This document shows positions 34,393-42,942 of a stretch of 64,000 nt of DNA, piece after piece. The position numbers were made by a program, and so were the translations under genes. Location of the stretch: the NCBI RefSeq assembly GCF_900102265.1, contig NZ_FNBH01000001.1, positions 1,302,001 to 1,366,000 on the forward strand. Direction: 5' to 3'. Origin of the DNA: Epilithonimonas hungarica (lineage in GTDB: Bacteria; Bacteroidota; Bacteroidia; Flavobacteriales; Weeksellaceae). The notes below the pieces were generated by a model. The model was not told the origin of the DNA. It worked only from the letters and a program-made list of their open reading frames with translations, and searched no databases. Numbering within the stretch: position 1 is the first letter of the stretch; the number at the start of each line of letters is the position of its first letter.

Positions 34393-35064
34393 ATGTTGAG
34401 CGAAAAAATAAGGGTTTTAATTGTGGATGACCATCAGCTTATGATAGAAGGTCTTAGGTCCCTTCTTGAAGATGAGGACAGTATTTCCTTTGTAGCTGGT
34501 GCTACTTCGATGCAGGAAGCGATGACTTTCCTGGAAAATAATAAAATTGATGTCATCTTGATGGATGTCAATATGCCGGATTCTTCGGGAATAGAAATTA
34601 CAAAAAAAGTGAAGGCGCTTTTTCCTCAGATAAAGGTTGTTGCGCTTACGATGCACGATGATATCTCTATTATTTCCAAAATGATAAAGGCTGGAGCATC
34701 TGGTTATGTTATGAAAAGAACAAATATGCACGAAGTTGTCGATGCACTGAAAATTGTTTATAAAGACGGAAGGTACCTCAGCCCGAGTGCGCAAAATATC
34801 ATTATGGATAATCTCATGAGCCCAGATGAATTTATGGATCACAAAGAAGAAACGAAACCTCTTCTTTCCGCAAGAGAACTTGAGGTTCTGAAACTCATTG
34901 CAAAGGAATATAGTAATGAGCAGATCGGGGAAAAGCTATTCATTAGCGAACGAACTGTCGAAGCCCATCGAAGAAATATCTTCATCAAAACCAAAACGAA
35001 ATCGATCGTGGGGCTTATAAAATATGCTATAAATGAGGGGCTTGTGTCTTTTGGTTCTGATTGA
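34393..35064 (+). CDS. NarL/FixJ-family response regulator
   Basis: 223 aa. Receiver domain 1-120 with acidic pair D12-D13, phospho-acceptor D58 (VILMDVNMP), Thr in VVALTMHDD and Lys in MKRTN. LuxR-type HTH about 155-215 (LSARELEVLKLIAKEYSNEQ, then ISERTVEAHRRNI). Five bases after the histidine kinase gene, its evident partner. Ends two bases from the convergent HD-PycTM gene with no terminator between. Confidence 0.93.
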   Translation: MLSEKIRVLIVDDHQLMIEGLRSLLEDEDSISFVAGATSMQEAMTFLENNKIDVILMDVNMPDSSGIEITKKVKALFPQIKVVALTMHDDISIISKMIKAGASGYVMKRTNMHEVVDALKIVYKDGRYLSPSAQNIIMDNLMSPDEFMDHKEETKPLLSARELEVLKLIAKEYSNEQIGEKLFISERTVEAHRRNIFIKTKTKSIVGLIKYAINEGLVSFGSD

Positions 35065-35066
35065 CC

Positions 35067-36269
35067 CTATATTGTCACACTTCTGAAAGCAATCACAAAA
35101 GCAATTACGGAAGCGATAATTCCGATGGTGAAAACCGTGTAGGTCAATCGCAGTAATTTGTATTTTCTGTTCAGAACAATTCCAAGATAATAGAGGTCTT
35201 TTATCATTGTATCGTAGAGATATTGTCGGTCTGCCATCATTTCCTTCATTGCCCAGAGATATTCTTCCATTGGCATTTTGTAGAAATTTCCAAAGAAGAG
35301 TAGGTTCACTTTTTTCTCTTCAATTTCCTTCCTCGTAAACGTTCCGCTGGAAACTTTTGGTCTTGTGGACATTATGGCCAAAATAATACAGGCAACGCTA
35401 GACATTATCATGATGAAAGTCGGAACGATCAAATGCGAATTACTCGGCGCATCCAGTTTAGGAATGAGCGTGGAAAGTGCTACTGAAATGATAATAGCAT
35501 TTACAGAAAGTAAAATATTCGCTTTGCTGTCGGCGATTTGGCTGAGTTTTGTATGATTGTTCAAAGTCACACGGAACATTGTTTCGATACCACGTTCCGG
35601 CGATTCCAGTTTTTCCAGTTTCTTTTTATTCAGAAGTGCTTTGTCATTATCCTCAGAAGCTTTTTTCTTTTTCTCTTCTTTCAGATCTTTAATACTGGAA
35701 AGGATCCTATCCACATTTTTCTCCTTTATCGGTTGCCAGTTTTCTTTGGCATATTTGGTATAAAACTGATGTTTCGAGAAGAAAACAATATTAAGTTCAG
35801 ACCATTGTTGTTTACTGAATTTCTGATGATGGACCTCTTTGATCTCTTGTCTCAGATTCTCACAGATCCTGAAATAATCATCCGAAGCCAAGTGATAGAG
35901 ATCCGCATCTTTTATCACTTCTTCCAGATGATTTTTTGGTTTGTAGAACTTGTCTGTTGCCAAAATCAATTCTCCGATTTTCGCGATCCTCTCTTCGGAA
36001 AACTGATGTTGTCTTAAAAAATCAGAAGCTATTTTTCGGCTTTCTTCCTCATGGTTCTCAGCGTCATCTACATAGCCCAAATCGTGAAACCAGCCTGCCA
36101 AAAGCAGATTTTCTGTGTCTTCCGGATTGATGTTTTCTTCCTTTGCAAGGATTTTTATTTTATCCACAACTTGGATCGTGTGGTCAAGATTATGATAAGT
36201 ATAGACAGAAGATAATTTGTCTTTGAGCAAATTTTTCGCATAATCTTCCGAGATCTTCAAAATATCCAT
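35067..36269 (-). CDS. HD domain fused to Pycsar-effector-type membrane domain (DUF5706)
   Basis: 400 aa. Residues about 1-190 are an HD phosphohydrolase domain: H26/H30 (TYHNLDHT), the H62-D63 pair (GWFHDLGYVDD) and a later metal Asp in VIKDADLYHL. A charged linker leads to a PycTM-like membrane domain (about 225-400): ERGIETMFRVTLNNHTKLSQ, ADSKANILLSVNAIII, a second helix near 281-303 and a final helix pair at 373-399. PycTM domains are the membrane-disrupting effectors of Pycsar phage defence, but no pyrimidine cyclase gene is next to this one. It may hydrolyse a nucleotide signal and couple that to the membrane. ATG 16 nt from a TAAATTTG box. Confidence 0.8.
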   Translation of the reverse strand: MDILKISEDYAKNLLKDKLSSVYTYHNLDHTIQVVDKIKILAKEENINPEDTENLLLAGWFHDLGYVDDAENHEEESRKIASDFLRQHQFSEERIAKIGELILATDKFYKPKNHLEEVIKDADLYHLASDDYFRICENLRQEIKEVHHQKFSKQQWSELNIVFFSKHQFYTKYAKENWQPIKEKNVDRILSSIKDLKEEKKKKASEDNDKALLNKKKLEKLESPERGIETMFRVTLNNHTKLSQIADSKANILLSVNAIIISVALSTLIPKLDAPSNSHLIVPTFIMIMSSVACIILAIMSTRPKVSSGTFTRKEIEEKKVNLLFFGNFYKMPMEEYLWAMKEMMADRQYLYDTMIKDLYYLGIVLNRKYKLLRLTYTVFTIGIIASVIAFVIAFRSVTI

Positions 36270-36284
36270 AAAGTCAATTTACAA

Positions 36285-36292
36285 CAAATTTA
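36285..36292 (-). promoter_or_regulatory. -7 promoter box TAAATTTG for the HD-PycTM gene
   Basis: Consensus TAnnTTTG, 16 nt before the ATG at 36269. Confidence 0.5.
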
Positions 36293-36420
36293 AGAAAGTA
36301 TAATGGCTTTTAAATTTTTAATTTTGTTAAATATTGTTAGAGTTTCAGTAATTTTATCAATATTTATTTAAAGATATTAAACTCACTTTGTTTAGTTTTA
36401 TTGTCTTGGCTGATAATCAA

Positions 36421-36433
36421 GGTGCGAAGCACC
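36421..36433. repeat. Short palindrome GGTGCGAAGCACC, copy 1
   Basis: Five-bp arms around gaa. An identical second copy follows at 36472; both sit in the leader of the phosphoesterase gene. Confidence 0.7.
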
Positions 36434-36471
36434 GAAATATTGGTAGAAAATCCATAAAAGAATCTAATAAA

Positions 36472-36484
36472 GGTGCGAAGCACC
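36472..36484. repeat. Short palindrome GGTGCGAAGCACC, copy 2
   Basis: Identical to copy 1, 51 bp downstream of it and 12 nt before the ATG at 36497, so a hairpin would lie against the ribosome-loading region. Flanking bases (aa before, ga after) are also shared. Confidence 0.7.
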
Positions 36485-36496
36485 GACATATAAAAA

Positions 36497-39400
36497 ATGA
36501 AGAACATCTATTATTTCTTTTTAATTTCATTGACTGCCGTTTCCTGCGCAGTTCAAAAAGCGGATTACGGAAAGAACGTCAAAAATTTTGAAAAGAATTC
36601 AACCATAAAAGACAGTATTATTCACACATTTTATTTGGTTGGCGATGCCGGAAATCTTGACCAGGACAACGCTTTTCACAATATGAATATTCTAAAAGAT
36701 TCATTGTCCAAAGCTTCTGAAAATAGCACGATTATTTTCCTTGGCGATAATATCTATCCGGACGGAATGCCAAAAAAAGAAGATAAAGAAAGAGGTTTGG
36801 CTGAGAAAAAAATGGATAACCAGATCTCATTGTCCAACCAATTCAAAGGAAAGACGATTTTCATTCCGGGCAATCATGATTGGTATAACAACGGAATCAA
36901 AGGTCTGAAACGTGAAGAAGATTATGTGACAGAAAAATTTGGAGACAAAAATACATTTGCACCTAGAAACGGTTGTCCAATTGAAACCAGAAAAATCAAC
37001 AAAAAACTAACATTGATTTTAGTTGATACAGAATGGGTTTTGGCGGACTGGAACAAGAATCCGAATATCAATGAAAAGTGCGACATCAAAACCCGCGAAG
37101 ATTTTTACACAGAGTTCGAAGACCAATTGAATAAAAATCAGAACAAAACAATCGTTGTTGCAACGCATCATCCTTTGATTACACAAGGTTCTCACGGTGG
37201 ATATTATTCTTGGGAAAAGCAGATTTTCCCTTTTGAGAATAAATTTCCATTGCCTGTTTTAGGTTCAATCATCAATTTGACAAGAGCAACTGGCGGAATC
37301 ACACATCAGGATATCAGCAATCAGAATTATAAAAATTTGTCCGATAGGCTTAAAACTTTGATTGGCGGACGGAAGAATGTGGTCGTAGTTTCCGGTCACG
37401 ACCACAATCTGCAATACATCGAGCAAGGCGACATCAGACAGATCATCAGCGGAGCAGGCTCCAAAACCGAATCTGCAAAAGCGGTTAAAGAAAATGATTT
37501 TTCATTTGGGAAAAATGGTTATGCTGAACTGAAAATTTCAAAATCAGGAAATGCTGAAGTTAGTTTTTATAACCTTGATCCGGACAAATCGGAATTATTG
37601 TTCAGGAAAACAGTTCTTGGGAACGAAGAAAAAGCTTCTAAAGATTATCCGAAAAATTTCTCAGAATATACGAAAGCTTCGATTTACGACTCATCGATGA
37701 CCAAGAAAAGTAAGCTCTACGAATTTCTTTGGGGAAAACATTACAGAGATTATTATTCTAAAAAAATCGGTGTGAAAAATCTGGCTTTGGATACGCTTTT
37801 CGGAGGTGTAAAAACCGATAGGGCAGGAGGTGGACATCAAACCAAGTCGCTTCGTCTGGAAACCAAAGCCGGGAACGAATATGTCATCAGAGCGCTCAAA
37901 AAAAGTGGAGTGAGATTTCTGCAGGCTGTTGCGTTCAAAAATCAATATGTTGTAGATGATTTTGACGGAAGTTATGCAGACAAATTTTTACTGGATTTTT
38001 ACACGACTTCTCATCCTTACACGCCTTTGGCAATTGGTGAAATGTCAGATAAATTGGGAATTCGTCATACGACACCGGAACTTTTTTATATTCCGAAACA
38101 GAAGACTTTGAAAAACTTCAATGACAATTTTGGTGATGAATTATATTATCTCGAAGACCGACCAATGGAAACCGAGGAAAACCCAAACAAAGTTATCGGA
38201 ACAGACGAAGTCATCATGAATCTTGCCAAAGATGAAAAGTATAAAATGGATGAAAAATCCTGGATAAAAGCACGCTTGTTCGATATGCTGATTGGCGATT
38301 GGGACAGACATCACGACCAATGGAAATTCGAAGAGAAAAAAGAAAACGGAAACGTGATTTACAGCCCGATTCCGAAAGATAGAGATCAGGCATTTTCAAA
38401 ATATGACGGACTGATTTTGTCCTTAGTAATGAAAATTCCGGACCTGCGGCATATGCAGGGATTTGATGAAAAAATCAGAGATGTGAAGTGGTTCAATCGT
38501 GAACCTTATCCTTTGGATTTGGCTTTCACAAAGAATTCTGGTGAAAAAGATTGGCTTGATGTTGCAGATTTTATTCAAAGCAACTTAACTGAAAATGATA
38601 TCAGAAAAGCATTTGAAAATCTGCCGAAAGAAACTCAGGATAAAGTTTCCGAAGATTTGATTCAGAAATTATTGATTCGTAAAGACGATTTGAAAAAGTA
38701 TGCTTCGGAATATGTTAAATTCTTAGAAAGAAAAGTGATGCTGACAGGAACGGACAAAAAAGATAAAATTGTTGTCACAAGATTGCCAAACAACGAAACC
38801 GAAGTCAAAATCTATCGATTGAAAAAATCAAGTGAAGAGCTGGAATCTTCCAAGATTTATTCCGGAAAAGAAACCAAAGAAATTTGGATTTATGCTCTTT
38901 CGGATGATGACGAATTTGTTGTGGAAGGACAATCAAAATCGAGTATCAAAGTCAGATTATTAGGTGGTTTGGACGAAGATAAATACATAGTTTCCAATGC
39001 TAAGAACTTGAAGATCTACGACTATAAGAGCAAGAAAAATAACTTTGAAAACAAAGGAAATGCAAGCGTGACTTTAACTGACGATTATGACGTCAATCAA
39101 TATAATTACAAAAAACCGAAATATAACAGCACTCTTGTAATGCCAAATCTTGGTTTTAATCCGGATGATGCGCTTTCTTTTGGTGTTGTCGGAACTTATA
39201 TTGTGAATAATTTTGTGCAAAATCCTTTTTCCCAAAAACATCAGATAAAGGCCAATTATTTTACAGGGACCAAAGGTTATGAATTGGCTTACCAAGGGAT
39301 TTTTCCACAGTTGACTGGTGGTTGGTTTTATGGTTTTGATGCTAGAGTTACGAGTTCACATTATATCCGAAATTTCTACGGAATTGGGAACGAAACGGTT

Positions 39401-40165
39401 AATTTGAATGAAGAATTTGGAAACCGATTTACGAATGTGAGAGCGAAAGAATTCGCATTTTCTCCGTCTATTAATTGGAACAAAAATGCATCAACTTTCT
39501 CTGCAAAACTGAAATATGAAGTGCTGAAGATCGATAAAACAGCAGACCGTTATATTTCTTTGCCAAATGTTGTAAACGATGATGTTTTCCAATCAAAACA
39601 ATTTGGAGGAGCGGATGTATCCTTTAATTATGAAAATTATGATAACAAAGCCAATCCGAAACTGGGAATGAAATTCGATATCAAGGCAGTTTACAATATG
39701 AATCTTGAAAATACGGACAAACAATATACTTCGTTCGAAACCGGACTTGGGTTTTTACATTATTTAACGACAAATAAAAGATTGGTCTGGTCTTCTTATG
39801 CGAAAGCAAAATGGCTCTTCGGAAACGGTTACGAGTTTTATCAAATGTCAACTTTGGGTGGAAATAATGATTTGAGAGGTTTCAGATTCAATCGTTTTTA
39901 CGGGAAGAATTCTTTCTTTCAGACCACGGATTTGAAATATGAAGTCGGGAAAATAAAGAACTCGATCTTACCTTTAAGTTATGGATTTTTCGGTGGATTT
40001 GATTTAGGAAGAGTTTGGAATCCGAATGAAAGTTCCAACAAATGGCACAATTCTTATGGTGGAGGATTTTGGTTGAATGCAGTTGACGCGATTTCTTTGA
40101 ATGCTTCTTATTTCAATTCTTCTGATGGTGGAAGATTAGTTATTGGAATTGGTGGAACTTTTTAA
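36497..40165 (+). CDS. Outer-membrane metallophosphoesterase with kinase-like middle domain and C-terminal beta-barrel
   Basis: 1222 aa. Lipoprotein-like signal (SLTAVSC, residues about 10-16). Calcineurin-type phosphoesterase about 35-330: GDAGN, FLGDNIYPDG, FIPGNHDW, VVATHHPL, VSGHDHN hold the metal ligands. The middle (about 430-720) has a glycine-rich loop (G436-G437, G444-G446), YVIRALKK about 462-469, a catalytic-loop-like GDWDRHHDQW with D603, and PKDRDQAF with D628/D630, like atypical (HipA/Fam20/PI4K-style) kinases. Residues about 890-1222 form an Omp85/surface-antigen-like barrel (LGGNNDLRGFRFNRFYGKN, GGRLVIGIGGTF). Usually annotated only as metallophosphoesterase; the kinase resemblance is my inference. 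ATG start. The GNAT gene follows after 9 nt. Confidence 0.8.
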   Translation: MKNIYYFFLISLTAVSCAVQKADYGKNVKNFEKNSTIKDSIIHTFYLVGDAGNLDQDNAFHNMNILKDSLSKASENSTIIFLGDNIYPDGMPKKEDKERGLAEKKMDNQISLSNQFKGKTIFIPGNHDWYNNGIKGLKREEDYVTEKFGDKNTFAPRNGCPIETRKINKKLTLILVDTEWVLADWNKNPNINEKCDIKTREDFYTEFEDQLNKNQNKTIVVATHHPLITQGSHGGYYSWEKQIFPFENKFPLPVLGSIINLTRATGGITHQDISNQNYKNLSDRLKTLIGGRKNVVVVSGHDHNLQYIEQGDIRQIISGAGSKTESAKAVKENDFSFGKNGYAELKISKSGNAEVSFYNLDPDKSELLFRKTVLGNEEKASKDYPKNFSEYTKASIYDSSMTKKSKLYEFLWGKHYRDYYSKKIGVKNLALDTLFGGVKTDRAGGGHQTKSLRLETKAGNEYVIRALKKSGVRFLQAVAFKNQYVVDDFDGSYADKFLLDFYTTSHPYTPLAIGEMSDKLGIRHTTPELFYIPKQKTLKNFNDNFGDELYYLEDRPMETEENPNKVIGTDEVIMNLAKDEKYKMDEKSWIKARLFDMLIGDWDRHHDQWKFEEKKENGNVIYSPIPKDRDQAFSKYDGLILSLVMKIPDLRHMQGFDEKIRDVKWFNREPYPLDLAFTKNSGEKDWLDVADFIQSNLTENDIRKAFENLPKETQDKVSEDLIQKLLIRKDDLKKYASEYVKFLERKVMLTGTDKKDKIVVTRLPNNETEVKIYRLKKSSEELESSKIYSGKETKEIWIYALSDDDEFVVEGQSKSSIKVRLLGGLDEDKYIVSNAKNLKIYDYKSKKNNFENKGNASVTLTDDYDVNQYNYKKPKYNSTLVMPNLGFNPDDALSFGVVGTYIVNNFVQNPFSQKHQIKANYFTGTKGYELAYQGIFPQLTGGWFYGFDARVTSSHYIRNFYGIGNETVNLNEEFGNRFTNVRAKEFAFSPSINWNKNASTFSAKLKYEVLKIDKTADRYISLPNVVNDDVFQSKQFGGADVSFNYENYDNKANPKLGMKFDIKAVYNMNLENTDKQYTSFETGLGFLHYLTTNKRLVWSSYAKAKWLFGNGYEFYQMSTLGGNNDLRGFRFNRFYGKNSFFQTTDLKYEVGKIKNSILPLSYGFFGGFDLGRVWNPNESSNKWHNSYGGGFWLNAVDAISLNASYFNSSDGGRLVIGIGGTF

Positions 40166-40174
40166 AATGATGTA

Positions 40175-40705
40175 ATGATAGAAACTGAACGTCTTATTTT
40201 GAAACCCTATTCGTTGGATTTTGTAGAAGAATTCTATATTAAATTTCAAAGTAATAAGACTTATTTTGAAGATTATTTTTCAAGAACTTTGAGTGTTACC
40301 AAAACTTTAGAAGAAGCAAAATTATATTTCCAAAAGAAAATTGAAAGTTGTCGAAATAATGAAGGTTTTTACTTCGGGATTTTCCTCAGAGGATCAGATA
40401 AATTGATTGGACATATTTCTATTCGGGAAATCGATTGGACGGTTCCGAAAGGTGAGTTGGCTTATTTTATTTTCAATGATTTTTCAGGCAACAAATATTC
40501 TTACGAGGCTTTGCAAGCATTTCGTGATTTCTGTATGAATGAAAAAGAATTTGTTCGAATCTTTATGAAAATTGCACCAGACAATATCGCCAGCAAAAAA
40601 GTTGCGGAATTCTGCAATTTCGAGTTTGAAGGTTTGCTGAAGAATGATTACAGAAAACGACAGGAAGTCCTTACGGATATGTTGCTGTATGCGTTTACTA
40701 GATAA
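40175..40705 (+). CDS. GNAT acetyltransferase (RimJ/RimL-like)
   Basis: 176 aa. ETERLILKPYSLDFVEEF at the N-terminus and GHISIREID, GELAYFIFNDFSGNKYSYEA, then NIASKKVAEFCNFEFEGLLK mark the N-acetyltransferase fold of the RimJ/RimL group; the acetyl-CoA pyrophosphate loop is degenerate. Substrate unknown (protein N-terminus or small amine). 9 nt after the phosphoesterase gene, likely cotranscribed. Its stop abuts the stop of the convergent lipoprotein gene with no intervening base. Confidence 0.85.
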   Translation: MIETERLILKPYSLDFVEEFYIKFQSNKTYFEDYFSRTLSVTKTLEEAKLYFQKKIESCRNNEGFYFGIFLRGSDKLIGHISIREIDWTVPKGELAYFIFNDFSGNKYSYEALQAFRDFCMNEKEFVRIFMKIAPDNIASKKVAEFCNFEFEGLLKNDYRKRQEVLTDMLLYAFTR

Positions 40706-41566
40706 TTATTTCAACTTCAATTGATAAAGATTTCCTGTAATTTTTTTATCACCTTCATCCGTCATCATGATCGTGTTTTCATCTTTGAAGCATAATCCTT
40801 CTTTCTGAGTGTGATGGTTCAGTTCAATTTTTTCGACGTTTCCTGAGAAGAAATTATTGCCTTTCCAATTGGTAAATATCCAGACTTTGTCGGAACTTAA
40901 AATTGCAACTTTATCTTTATTTGGGCTGATGTCTGCGCTTGTCACAGCACAATGATTGAACTGGTCACAAGTCACAAAACTCCCAATTTTCTTCGCAGGT
41001 AATTTTTGAGCAGAATTATTATCAACTTCATAAAGAACTGTTGTTCCATCAAATTTTGAACTTCTGTTTTTTGTGAAAAGATAGAACTTGTTGTTATGGA
41101 TAAAGAATGATTCCACATCAAAGATCCGGTCTTTTTTCTTTGGCGGAAATTCGGTTTGTTCAGGATAATAAAACTGGACAATCGATTCTGCTTTGGCTTC
41201 GTCTTTATTCAAATCCGAAGCGTTGATCTTATAGATGGCCAAATTCTGTCGGTCATTATCATTGTTGCCAAAATCGCCAATGTAGATATTGCCTTTGTCA
41301 TCAGAGGTCAAATCCTCCCAGTCATTATTCTCAACATTAGAAATGGTTATTTTTTTGATCAATTCTCCTTTCTCATTAAAACCGAAAAGAATATTATGAT
41401 TGTGATTGTCCTCAATTGTCCATATCAAAGGGGAAACTTTCGAGATTTCACAAGCCGAAGCCTCTTTTATTTTTTTCGGTAAAGAAGTGATCGTGGAAAA
41501 ATTCTCCTGAGTTTGTGAACAGGAAAGTCCAATCGATAATAATGCTAAAAGCTGAAGTATTTTCAT
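40706..41566 (-). CDS. Lipoprotein with beta-propeller-like fold, paralogue of the gene at 24556
   Basis: 286 aa with a lipoprotein signal (LLALLSIGLSCSQ, lipid-anchored Cys16). Shared with the 24556 protein in order: NDWEDLTSDDKGNIYIGDFG, YYPEQTEFPPKKKDRIFDVE, and FTKNRSS. It also has ITSLPKKIKEASACEISK and a C-terminal TQKEGLCFKDENTIMMTDEG typical of propeller blades. Function unknown; one relative is soluble and secreted, this one membrane-anchored. ATG start. Converges on the GNAT gene with zero gap. Confidence 0.65.
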   Translation of the reverse strand: MKILQLLALLSIGLSCSQTQENFSTITSLPKKIKEASACEISKVSPLIWTIEDNHNHNILFGFNEKGELIKKITISNVENNDWEDLTSDDKGNIYIGDFGNNDNDRQNLAIYKINASDLNKDEAKAESIVQFYYPEQTEFPPKKKDRIFDVESFFIHNNKFYLFTKNRSSKFDGTTVLYEVDNNSAQKLPAKKIGSFVTCDQFNHCAVTSADISPNKDKVAILSSDKVWIFTNWKGNNFFSGNVEKIELNHHTQKEGLCFKDENTIMMTDEGDKKITGNLYQLKLK

Positions 41567-41600
41567 CTGATGAAATTAATTAAAATACAAGACATAAAAA

Positions 41601-41627
41601 AATGCTCAACTGTTAAAGTTGAGCATT
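41601..41627 (-). terminator. Terminator after queA
   Basis: Perfect 11-bp stem AATGCTCAACT/AGTTGAGCATT, loop gttaa, followed on the minus strand by TTTTTTATG. Confidence 0.75.
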
Positions 41628-41649
41628 CTATTTTTAAGATCTTAATTTC

Positions 41650-42699
41650 TTAAAGGATCAGCATTGCGTCTCCGTAAGAATAGAATTTATATTTTTCTTT
41701 GATTGCCTCCTCGTATGCTCTCATGATGAAATCTTTGTTGGCAAAAGCAGCGATCATCATAATTAGAGTAGATTTAGGCGTATGGAAGTTGGTGATCATT
41801 GCATTGGCAACACCAAATTCGTGAGGTGGATAGATGAATTTGTTTGTCCAACCTCTGTAAGCCGAGATCTTTTTGTTAGAAGAAACGGATGTTTCAAGGG
41901 CTCTCATTGTGGTTGTTCCAACGGCACAAACTCTGCGTCCTTCTTCAACAGCTTTATTGATGATCTCAGCATTTTTTTCATCGATGATGGCTTCTTCAGA
42001 TTCCATTTTGTGTTTGGAAAGATCTTCAACTTCGATCGGATTGAAAGTTCCCAAACCAACGTGAAGCGTGATCTCTGCAAAATCGATTCCTTTGATCTCC
42101 AATCTCTTCATCAAATGTTTTGAGAAGTGAAGACCTGCAGTTGGGGCAGCAACAGCACCCTCTACTTTTGCATAGATCGTTTGGTATCTCTCTGCATCTT
42201 CCGGTTCAACATCTCTTTTGATGTATTTTGGAAGTGGGGTTTCTCCAAGTTCTGTCAATTTTGCACGAAACTCTTCATAAGAACCATCGAATAAGAATCT
42301 AAGCGTTCTTCCTCTGGATGTTGTGTTGTCGATAACTTCCGCAACCAAGGATTCATCTTCTGTGAAGAATAGTTTGTTACCGATCCTTATTTTTCTCGCA
42401 GGATCTACAAGAACGTCCCAAACACGGGTTTCAGCATCAAGTTCTCTTAATAAGAAAACCTCGATCTTGGCGCCCGTTTTTTCTTTGTTGCCAAATAATC
42501 TTGCAGGGAAAACTTTGGTATTATTGAAAATAAAAAGGTCTTTCTCATCAAAATAATCAATGACATCTTTGAAAAGACGGTGTTCGATGGTCTCAGTTTT
42601 TCTGTTAAGGACCATCAATCTTGCCTCATCACGGTTTTCCGACGGATGTTCGGCTAATAATTCTGCTGGAAGATCGAAATTAAAATCAGATGTTTTCAT
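41650..42699 (-). CDS. queA: S-adenosylmethionine:tRNA ribosyltransferase-isomerase
   Basis: 349 aa, transfers and isomerises the ribosyl part of SAM onto preQ1-tRNA to give epoxyqueuosine. Visible: [20 protein letters not shown] at the N-terminus, [48 protein letters not shown], and [13 protein letters not shown]. Family length, ATG start. The leader of about 60 nt contains a perfect palindrome. No other queuosine gene is nearby. Confidence 0.96.
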   Translation of the reverse strand: MKTSDFNFDLPAELLAEHPSENRDEARLMVLNRKTETIEHRLFKDVIDYFDEKDLFIFNNTKVFPARLFGNKEKTGAKIEVFLLRELDAETRVWDVLVDPARKIRIGNKLFFTEDESLVAEVIDNTTSRGRTLRFLFDGSYEEFRAKLTELGETPLPKYIKRDVEPEDAERYQTIYAKVEGAVAAPTAGLHFSKHLMKRLEIKGIDFAEITLHVGLGTFNPIEVEDLSKHKMESEEAIIDEKNAEIINKAVEEGRRVCAVGTTTMRALETSVSSNKKISAYRGWTNKFIYPPHEFGVANAMITNFHTPKSTLIMMIAAFANKDFIMRAYEEAIKEKYKFYSYGDAMLIL

Positions 42700-42724
42700 A
42701 AAATTTACGGATTTTATTTGTTTT

Positions 42725-42741
42725 GAACGGGCAATGCCCGT
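42725..42741. promoter_or_regulatory. Palindrome in the queA leader
   Basis: AACGGGCAATGCCCGTT: arms AACGGGCA/TGCCCGTT around a single base. It lies between the -7 box (42762-42769) and the start codon, so it would be in the 5' UTR. It does not look like a preQ1 riboswitch. Confidence 0.5.
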
Positions 42742-42761
42742 TAGGTTAATTTTAAGAGGTG

Positions 42762-42769
42762 CAAAGATA
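42762..42769 (-). promoter_or_regulatory. -7 promoter box TATCTTTG for queA
   Basis: Consensus TAnnTTTG, about 62 nt before the ATG at 42699. Confidence 0.5.
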
Positions 42770-42942
42770 CGATATCAGAAGGCCTTTGTCAAGTAATTAT
42801 TGATTTTTAAATGTTATCTAGGAATCTCGGTAGATATTTAATGTTTTTTTTGGAAAATTAGTGTTTATATTTGGTGTTTTCTGTAAAAAACAGTTAATTT
42901 AGTGCATTTAAAAGTTGTTTTTGTCAATTAATTTGCCTTGTT

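Noticed and set aside
35067-40165. Complete Pycsar defence operon around the PycTM gene
   Set aside because: No pyrimidine cyclase gene on either side; the neighbours are a two-component system and an envelope phosphoesterase.
42700-42780. preQ1 riboswitch in front of queA
   Set aside because: The leader has a simple palindrome but not the short pseudoknot sequence of known preQ1 classes.
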